DNA from: an uncultured Clostridia bacterium
Lineage (GTDB): Bacteria > Bacillota > Clostridia > Oscillospirales > Acutalibacteraceae
Assembly: GCA_946409885.1 (NCBI GenBank)
Contig: CAMJYF010000133.1
Location: 1-5,894, forward strand
DNA: 5,894 nucleotides
Reading direction: 5' to 3'
Below the pieces are notes generated by a model, which had not been told where the DNA came from, made no database searches, and saw nothing but the letters and a program-made list of their open reading frames with translations. Shown in pieces: positions 1 to 4,788 of this stretch. The number at the start of each line of letters is the position of its first letter. Position 1 is the stretch's first letter. Both the position numbers and the translations under genes were made by a program.

Positions 1-95
1 TTTTCCGCGCCGCCGAAGCGCAGTATGGCGCAGTAGCCCCCGGGGCCGGGGTTGCCGGAGCAGGCGCCGTCTGTGTAAAGATAAACGTGATCCAT
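1..95 (-). CDS. rnhA: Ribonuclease HI, N-terminal part (cut by the window edge)
   Basis: Bases 95 down to 1 on the minus strand read from ATG into [20 protein letters not shown] followed by [11 protein letters not shown]. This is the first beta-strand and turn of bacterial RNase HI: the YTDGAC segment carries the first catalytic, metal-binding aspartate (Asp9, equivalent to Asp10 of E. coli) and is followed by the SGNPGPGG loop. The enzyme cleaves the RNA strand of RNA/DNA hybrids in the cytoplasm, removing R-loops and primer RNA. No N-terminal hybrid-binding domain precedes the catalytic domain, so it is the short type 1 form. The other catalytic acidic residues lie outside the window. The start is the only ATG, GTG or TTG in this frame downstream of the promoter's -10 box. 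It has no Shine-Dalgarno directly in front of it (see the leader hairpin). It is transcribed divergently from the nucleotidyltransferase gene. Identity is secure from the motif although only 31 codons are visible. Confidence 0.93.
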   Translation of the reverse strand, partial: MDHVYLYTDGACSGNPGPGGYCAILRFGGAE

Positions 96-143
96 CGCGC
101 GTGGGCCGGAGCGGCCCCGCGGGACGCGCTCCGGTTCTTCCTT
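96..143 (-). promoter_or_regulatory. rnhA leader: displaced ribosome binding site plus GC-rich hairpin
   Basis: Reading the minus strand, AAGGAAG (143-137), one mismatch from an ideal Shine-Dalgarno, lies 41 bases before the rnhA ATG, too far for normal use. Between them are the arms CCGGAGCG (134-127) and CGCTCCGG (113-106), a perfect 8-base-pair stem. The enclosed bases can continue with four more pairs (one G-U) after a one-base bulge, closing on a CGCG loop. If this folds, the distance from AAGGAAG to ATG collapses to about 12 unpaired bases. No other Shine-Dalgarno is visible near the ATG. The pairing is seen in the sequence; the role in translation is inference. Confidence 0.45.
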
Positions 144-167
144 TCCGTATCGTTCTTTCCGGCTGGC

Positions 168-196
168 ATTATAGCATAAAAATCGGTTCCGCGCAA
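168..196 (-). promoter_or_regulatory. Promoter of rnhA (extended -10)
   Basis: On the minus strand, positions 173-168 read TATAAT, a perfect -10 box. TG lies one base upstream (TGCTATAAT), giving an extended -10. Seventeen bases further upstream (196-191) is TTGCGC, a half-matching -35 box. The predicted transcription start is near 161, leaving a leader of about 65 bases before the rnhA ATG at 95. The -10 is convincing by sequence; the start point is inferred. Confidence 0.65.
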
Positions 197-205
197 TCAT
201 TTCTG

Positions 206-233
206 TGTAAAAAGCGGGTGGACGGCATATACT
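206..233 (+). promoter_or_regulatory. Candidate promoter of the nucleotidyltransferase gene
   Basis: TATACT at 228-233 matches the -10 consensus at five of six positions. The best upstream partner is TGTAAA (206-211), three of six, with a 16-base spacer, so the -35 is weak. Transcription would start near 240, about 30 bases before the ATG at 272. The position between divergent genes makes a promoter here necessary somewhere, but this exact one is tentative. An activator could be needed. Confidence 0.35.
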
Positions 234-271
234 GTTTTTGATAGTTTCAATCAGGAAGGATATGCGGAATC

Positions 272-2578
272 ATGAAAGCAGTTGTAATGTGCGGCGGGCT
301 GGGCAGCCGGATGCTGCCGCTGAGTGAAAAGACGCCCAAGCCCATGCTGCGGGTGCTGAACCGCCCCGTGCTGGATCTTATCCTGCGCAAGCTCATCCGG
401 GAGGGCTTCCGGGAGATCGTGCTGACCCTGGGCTACCGGGCGGAGGAGATCGTCTCCTGGCTGGAGAACAGCCGGTACGACGCGGACGTCACCTTTGCCA
501 CGGAGGAAAAGCCCCTGGGCACGGCGGGGGGCGTGAAAAACGCCCTGAAGGACGCGCCGGACGACTTTCTGGTGCTCAGCGGGGACAATCTCTTCGATTT
601 CGATCTGGAGCGGCTGCGGGAGCGGCACTATCTCTCCGGCAAAAGCGTCACCATCGTGGGGACGGAGGCGGAGGACCCCCGGGATTACGGGGTGATCGTC
701 AGCGACGCCGCCGGCAATGTGGCGGGCTTTGCCGAAAAGCCGGACTGGGAGGACGTGCGTTCCACCTTCGTCAACACGGGTATCTATTTCTGCGCCGAAC
801 GGGTGCTGGACCTGATCCCGGACGGGGAGTGCTACGATTTTGCCAAGGACCTGTTCCCCCGGATGCTGCGGGAGGAAAGGAAGATCGGCTGCGTGAAGGC
901 GGAGGGCAGCTGGTACGACATCGGCGGCATCGAAGCCTACCGGGCCGCCAACGCCGCCCTGTTGAGGGACCCGGACAACGTGGGGGAGAACGGCGGCCTG
1001 TACTACGGCTACGACCGCACGGACGAGGACGGCAACCGCTATATCGCCCCCTGCCTGGTGGGGCCGGGAGTGCGGCTTGGCGGCGGCGTGACGGTGGGCC
1101 CCTTCGTCTGCCTGGGCGAAAACACTTCTGTGGGCCGGGACTGCGTGATCACCGACAGCATCATCGGCGCGGACTGCGCCGTGGGCAGCGGCACGGATAT
1201 CCACGCCTCCGTTCTTTCGGACGGGGTGCGGGTCCACGAGAACGTGCTGGTGGACGAGGGGGCCGCCGTGGGCTACGGCGCGGATATCGGCCGGTTTTCC
1301 CGTATCTTTCCGGGGGTGCGGATCAGCGCCGGGGTGCGCGTTCCGCCGGAAAGCCTCGTCTCCTCCGACGTGCGGGAGCAGGGCTGCGTTTCCGCGGCGT
1401 TCGACGCCTACGGCATGAGCGGCGCCGTCTATTCCGGCATCACGCTGGCCGACGCCCTGAAGCTGGGGCAGGCGGCCGCCAGCGCCGCGCCGGGCAAGAT
1501 CGGCTTCGGCTGCGACGGCAGCCCGGCGGCGGAGGTGTATAAAAACGTCTGCCAGCAGGGTGCCGTGGCCTGCGGCGCCCAGGCCTACGATTTCGGCCCG
1601 GTGTTCCGCAACCAGATCTGTTTTTACGCCCAGCACTGCGCGCTGTCGGCGTTTGTGTTCGTCTCCTTCAAAGAGGGGGAGATCTCGTTTTCCTTTGCCG
1701 GGGAAAACGGCTTTGCCATGGATAAAGGGCTGCGGCGGAAGATGGGGGACTGCTTCCGGTACGGCTCTTTCCGCTATGCGGAAAACGGCGGCGCGGGGAA
1801 AAGCTACCGCATGGAGCTGTACGCCAGCGTGTATAAATCCAAGCTGAAAAAGATGCTGTCGGTGTTCCGGGACGCGGTGGAGCTGACGGTGGAAAGCTCC
1901 GACCGCTGCCTGACGGAGACCGTGGGCGACGTGCTGGCCAGCCAGACCCCGCGGGAAGGGGCCTCCCGGGTGATGCTGATCACCGACGGGGGCGGCGAGG
2001 CGTATTTCGCGGAGGACGACAAGGTGTTCTACGTTTCCGCCGTGCAGCTGTTCGTGTGCGAATACGAATTTGCCCGGGGCAACGACGCGGCGGTGCCGGA
2101 GGACGCCCCGGAGGCCGTGGAGCGCCGGGCGGCCGCCTACGGCCGGAAGGTATGGCGCGTGGGCGCGGAGGGGGAGCCGCCCGAAAAATCCCTGCTCTTT
2201 AACTGCCTGTGGGCTTTCGACAGCGTCTTTCTGGCCTTTCGGGTGTGCGGGATGATGGCGCAGACGAAGATGAAGCTGGCCGACCTGCTGGAGGGGATCG
2301 AGTCGGTCTCCGTCCGCAAAAACATTTCCGTGTTCGACTGCTCCCCCGGGGAACTGCGGCAGGGGATGGCGCAGGCGCTCGGCAGCAAAGCGCCGGGCAG
2401 CGCCTGGTTCCGCGTGGCCGAAAACGGAAGGGAAGCCAGGATCCGCCAGCTGGGCAACTCCAGCCGGGTGCGCATTCTGTCCGAGGCGGCGGAAATGGAG
2501 GCCGCCAAGGAGCTGTCCGCGGAAATAATCGGGAAAATTCATCAAGCCGTTATTGACATCAGGGATAAAAAAGAGTAA
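272..2578 (+). CDS. Sugar-1-phosphate nucleotidyltransferase fused to a beta-helix and a degenerate phosphohexomutase module
   Basis: This 768-residue protein has three parts. Residues 1-235 are a nucleotidyltransferase: GGLGSR (8-13) and PKPM (22-25, with the conserved Lys23), the metal-binding GDN (104-106), EKP (155-157), NTG (168-170) and WYDIGG (214-219, Asp216). All key positions are intact. Residues 258-366 are hexapeptide repeats of a left-handed beta-helix. Residues 374-765 resemble phosphomannomutase/phosphoglucomutase, for example GCDGSPAAEVYKN (413-425) and AYDFGPV (438-444). However, the phosphoserine loop, the DGDGDR metal loop (here DGGGEA, 572-577), the sugar loop and the C-terminal phosphate loop are not conserved. 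The layout is that of mannose-1-phosphate guanylyltransferase/phosphomannomutase fusions, which make GDP-mannose. Here I infer that only the first reaction, NTP plus sugar-1-phosphate to NDP-sugar, occurs. The exact sugar and nucleotide cannot be read from sequence. The start at 272 follows AGGAAGGA (253-260) by 11 bases, a slightly long spacing; the ATG at 262 is in another frame. Confidence 0.88.
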   Translation: MKAVVMCGGLGSRMLPLSEKTPKPMLRVLNRPVLDLILRKLIREGFREIVLTLGYRAEEIVSWLENSRYDADVTFATEEKPLGTAGGVKNALKDAPDDFLVLSGDNLFDFDLERLRERHYLSGKSVTIVGTEAEDPRDYGVIVSDAAGNVAGFAEKPDWEDVRSTFVNTGIYFCAERVLDLIPDGECYDFAKDLFPRMLREERKIGCVKAEGSWYDIGGIEAYRAANAALLRDPDNVGENGGLYYGYDRTDEDGNRYIAPCLVGPGVRLGGGVTVGPFVCLGENTSVGRDCVITDSIIGADCAVGSGTDIHASVLSDGVRVHENVLVDEGAAVGYGADIGRFSRIFPGVRISAGVRVPPESLVSSDVREQGCVSAAFDAYGMSGAVYSGITLADALKLGQAAASAAPGKIGFGCDGSPAAEVYKNVCQQGAVACGAQAYDFGPVFRNQICFYAQHCALSAFVFVSFKEGEISFSFAGENGFAMDKGLRRKMGDCFRYGSFRYAENGGAGKSYRMELYASVYKSKLKKMLSVFRDAVELTVESSDRCLTETVGDVLASQTPREGASRVMLITDGGGEAYFAEDDKVFYVSAVQLFVCEYEFARGNDAAVPEDAPEAVERRAAAYGRKVWRVGAEGEPPEKSLLFNCLWAFDSVFLAFRVCGMMAQTKMKLADLLEGIESVSVRKNISVFDCSPGELRQGMAQALGSKAPGSAWFRVAENGREARIRQLGNSSRVRILSEAAEMEAAKELSAEIIGKIHQAVIDIRDKKE

Positions 2579-2581
2579 TAT
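2553..2581 (+). promoter_or_regulatory. Promoter of rnj, inside the 3' end of the preceding gene
   Basis: TTGACA at 2553-2558 is a perfect -35 box. Exactly 17 bases later is TAATAT (2576-2581), a four-of-six -10 box that overlaps the stop codon of the nucleotidyltransferase gene. Transcription would start near 2588, giving rnj a leader of about 84 bases. It would allow rnj and gdpP to be expressed independently of the upstream gene. There is no terminator between the two genes, so read-through may add to this. Confidence 0.5.
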
Positions 2582-2602
2582 AAGATGATAAATCATCGCA
2601 TC

Positions 2603-2662
2603 ATGCGTTTTCTTTCGCCGTTTTACCGGCGAAGTACTACATATACGACATATAAAATATAA
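2603..2662 (+). other. Possible 19-codon leader ORF ahead of rnj
   Basis: An ATG at 2603 opens a reading frame encoding MRFLSPFYRRSTTYTTYKI and stopping at TAA 2660-2662, which overlaps the first bases of the rnj Shine-Dalgarno (AAGGAG, 2661-2666). The frame also runs through the leader stem-loop. No clear Shine-Dalgarno precedes the ATG, and an ORF this short can arise by chance, so translation is unproven. Confidence 0.2.
2614..2633 (+). promoter_or_regulatory. Stem-loop in the rnj leader
   Basis: TTCGCCG (2614-2620) pairs perfectly with CGGCGAA (2627-2633) around a six-base loop TTTTAC. No T-run follows, so this is not a standard intrinsic terminator. It sits about 28 bases before the rnj Shine-Dalgarno AAGGAG (2661-2666). 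A second, smaller inverted repeat, GATGA/TCATC (2584-2588 with 2593-2597), lies just upstream. A role in mRNA stability or self-control of RNase J is possible but inferred. Confidence 0.5.
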
Positions 2663-2671
2663 GGAGAACCT

Positions 2672-4735
2672 ATGCAGAGCAAAGCTTCCAAGGCCAAAAA
2701 GGAGAAGGCCGAGATCGGTACTGCAGCCGACAAACTGACCGAAAACGGAAAAAAGACAAAAGAAAAAACCGCCGCCTCCGGCAGAAAGAAAGAGGCCGCC
2801 CGCAAAAAAGAACCGCAGAAGGCCCAGCCGGAGACGAAGAAAAAAGAAAAGTCCGCCGGCAGGCAGCCCCAGGCGGCCAAAGAAAAGGCGGCCGTGAAAA
2901 CGGAGCCCAAAGCCGCCGCCAGACAGACCAAAAAGACAAAGGGCAAGGAGGCCGCCGGGCAGCGCCCCGCGGAGAAGGCGGACCGCCAGATCGTTGTACC
3001 CGCCGCCAGAACCTATACCAGAACGGAAAAGCCCGCCGCCCGCGGCGCGGGAAGGGGCAGGAAGAAAAAGAACGACGCCCCCTCCGTCAAGATCTCCTTT
3101 CTGGGCGGCATCAACGAGATCGGCAAGAACCTGACGGTTTTTGAGTTCAACGACGAGATGATCGTGCTGGACTGCGGCATGTCCTTCCCGGACGCGGATA
3201 TGCCGGGCGTGGATTACGTTTTGCCCGATTTTACGTATCTGGAGCGCAACGCCAGAAAGATCAAGGCCATTTTTATCACCCACGGGCATGAGGACCACAT
3301 CGGCGGCCTGCCCTACCTGCTGAAATCCGTCCGGGCGCCGGTGTACTGCACCTGCCTGACGGCGGGGCTCATCAAGGGCAAGCTGAAGGAGCACCGGATG
3401 CTGGACGTCTGCCGCCTGATCGAGATCCGCCCCGGGGACGTGATCCCCACCGGCGAGTTCACGGTGGAGGCCATCCATGTGAACCACTCCATCCCCGATT
3501 CCCTGGCCTACGCCATCCGCTGCGGCGCGGGCACCATCGTCCACACCGGCGACTTCAAGATCGACAACACCCCCATCGACGGTGGCGTTATCGATCTGGC
3601 CCGTTTTGCCCAGCTGGGCAGCGAGGGCGTGCTGTGCCTGATGGCGGATTCCACCAACGCGGAGCGCCCGGGCTACACCCCCAGCGAAAAGAACGTGGGC
3701 GAAACGCTGGAATCGCTGTTCCGCGTGGCGGGGGACAAGCGCATCATCGTGGCGTCCTTCGCCTCCAACATCCACCGTATCCAGCAGATCATCGACGCCT
3801 CCGTCAAAATGGGGCGCAAGGTCTTCCTTTCCGGCCGCAGCCTTGAAAACGTGGCCGCCATCAGCATGCAGCTGGGCTACCTGAACATGCCGGAGGGCAT
3901 CATGACGCCCATCGACCGGCTGAAGAACTACCGCGACAGCGAAACGGTCATCATCACCACCGGCAGCCAGGGGGAGCCCATGTCCGCCCTGTCCCGCATG
4001 GCGCAGAACGATCACCGCAAGGTGACGATCGGCGCCAACGACTACGTCATCATCTCCGCCAACCCCATCCCGGGCAATGAAAAGACGGTGTCCCGCACCA
4101 TCAACGACCTGATGAAGCTGGGCGCGGAGGTGGTGTATGAAAAGAACCTGGGCATCCACGTCTCCGGCCACGCGGCGCAGGAGGACCAGAAGCTCATCAT
4201 CAACCTGACAAAACCGAAATTCTTCATCCCCGTCCACGGCGAGCAGAAGCACCTGCGCAAGCACGCCGCCACCGCCGTCAGCGTGGGCCTGCCGGAGGAA
4301 AACGTGCTGATCCCGGAGCTTGGCGCGCTGGTGGAGGTTTCCGAGCAGGGGGTGGTCCGCACCGGCGCCGTCCCCGCGGGCCGGGTGTTCATCGACGTCT
4401 CCGGCATGGGGGACGTGAACAATACGGTGCTGATGGACCGGAAAAAGCTTTCCACCGACGGCATCGTCATCGTCACCGCCGCGGTGGATTCCAACTCCGG
4501 CCAGCTGGCCACCCCCGTGGAGGTACAGTCCCGGGGCATCGTGTTCCGCAACGGGGCCAGCGATTTTACCTCGGATATCGAGCAGGTGTGCGTGGACGTG
4601 TTCATCCAGCACATGCGGCTGGCCATGTACGACCTGCCGGCGCTGCAGTCCAGGATCAAGGACGCGGTCGCCAGAATGACCTACGACAAAACGAGGCGCA
4701 CGCCCATGATCATCGTTACCGTGCTTTCCGTCTGA
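2672..4735 (+). CDS. rnj: Ribonuclease J with a lysine-rich N-terminal extension
   Basis: RNase J is the metallo-beta-lactamase/beta-CASP ribonuclease that degrades and matures mRNA and rRNA in the cytoplasm, as an endonuclease and a 5'-3' exonuclease. The core, residues 138-687 (about 550), matches the usual family length and begins KISFLGGINEIGKN. Zinc ligands are visible: HGHEDH (204-209), HTGD (291-294) and ADSTNA (325-330). The beta-CASP and C-terminal motifs follow: GSQGEP (431-436), HVSGHA (496-501) and PVHGE (520-524). Residues 1-134 are an extra, apparently disordered segment rich in Lys, Ala, Glu, Gln and Pro, with about 32 lysines and no recognisable domain. The ATG at 2672 follows AAGGAG (2661-2666) by five bases, which supports the long form. 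It probably has its own promoter at 2553-2581 and is co-transcribed with gdpP 53 bases downstream. Family identity is very sure; J1 versus J2 cannot be decided and may not apply in this lineage. Confidence 0.96.
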   Translation: MQSKASKAKKEKAEIGTAADKLTENGKKTKEKTAASGRKKEAARKKEPQKAQPETKKKEKSAGRQPQAAKEKAAVKTEPKAAARQTKKTKGKEAAGQRPAEKADRQIVVPAARTYTRTEKPAARGAGRGRKKKNDAPSVKISFLGGINEIGKNLTVFEFNDEMIVLDCGMSFPDADMPGVDYVLPDFTYLERNARKIKAIFITHGHEDHIGGLPYLLKSVRAPVYCTCLTAGLIKGKLKEHRMLDVCRLIEIRPGDVIPTGEFTVEAIHVNHSIPDSLAYAIRCGAGTIVHTGDFKIDNTPIDGGVIDLARFAQLGSEGVLCLMADSTNAERPGYTPSEKNVGETLESLFRVAGDKRIIVASFASNIHRIQQIIDASVKMGRKVFLSGRSLENVAAISMQLGYLNMPEGIMTPIDRLKNYRDSETVIITTGSQGEPMSALSRMAQNDHRKVTIGANDYVIISANPIPGNEKTVSRTINDLMKLGAEVVYEKNLGIHVSGHAAQEDQKLIINLTKPKFFIPVHGEQKHLRKHAATAVSVGLPEENVLIPELGALVEVSEQGVVRTGAVPAGRVFIDVSGMGDVNNTVLMDRKKLSTDGIVIVTAAVDSNSGQLATPVEVQSRGIVFRNGASDFTSDIEQVCVDVFIQHMRLAMYDLPALQSRIKDAVARMTYDKTRRTPMIIVTVLSV

Positions 4736-4746
4736 ACCGCTTTGCC

Positions 4747-4763
4747 GCCGCGCCGGCCGCGGC
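4747..4763 (+). promoter_or_regulatory. GC-only hairpin between rnj and gdpP
   Basis: GCCGCG (4747-4752) pairs with CGCGGC (4758-4763) around a CCGGC loop. The following bases (AGTCCATTTATG) contain no T-run, so this is not a convincing intrinsic terminator. It ends 12 bases before the gdpP Shine-Dalgarno. It could be a chance product of GC-rich sequence or a weak attenuating or processing structure. Confidence 0.25.
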
Positions 4764-4788
4764 AGTCCATTTATGAGGAGGTGAGCGT

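Noticed and set aside
262..327. A 21-codon frame starting at ATG 262 and overlapping the start of the nucleotidyltransferase gene
   Set aside because: AGGAAGGA ends only one base before this ATG, too close for initiation, and the frame overlaps a gene whose own start fits better.
829..1542. A 237-codon plus-strand frame inside the nucleotidyltransferase gene
   Set aside because: Its product is an Arg/Gly-rich shadow of the hexapeptide repeat region in another frame, with no motif.
2614..2645. Intrinsic terminator after the nucleotidyltransferase gene
   Set aside because: The stem is good but the following bases (GTACTACATA) have no T-run on the plus strand, and no T-run follows it on the minus strand.
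2804..2845. Runs of six A (2804-2809 and 2840-2845) as programmed frameshift or slippage sites in rnj
   Set aside because: The runs are in the wrong phase for a slippery heptamer (they read as AAA AAA in frame), are short, and the frame continues intact into a complete RNase J core.
251..4612. A 1453-codon open frame on the minus strand spanning the nucleotidyltransferase and RNase J genes
   Set aside because: It lies antisense to two well-identified genes, its product is a His/Gly/Asp/Ala/Val-rich string with no motif, and its middle is only the reverse of the lysine codons of the RNase J extension. Long antisense frames are expected where GC-rich third positions suppress stops.
4773..4784. 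A minimal ATG-AGG-AGG-TGA frame over the gdpP Shine-Dalgarno
   Set aside because: It is simply the ribosome binding site sequence preceded by AT, with no ribosome site of its own.
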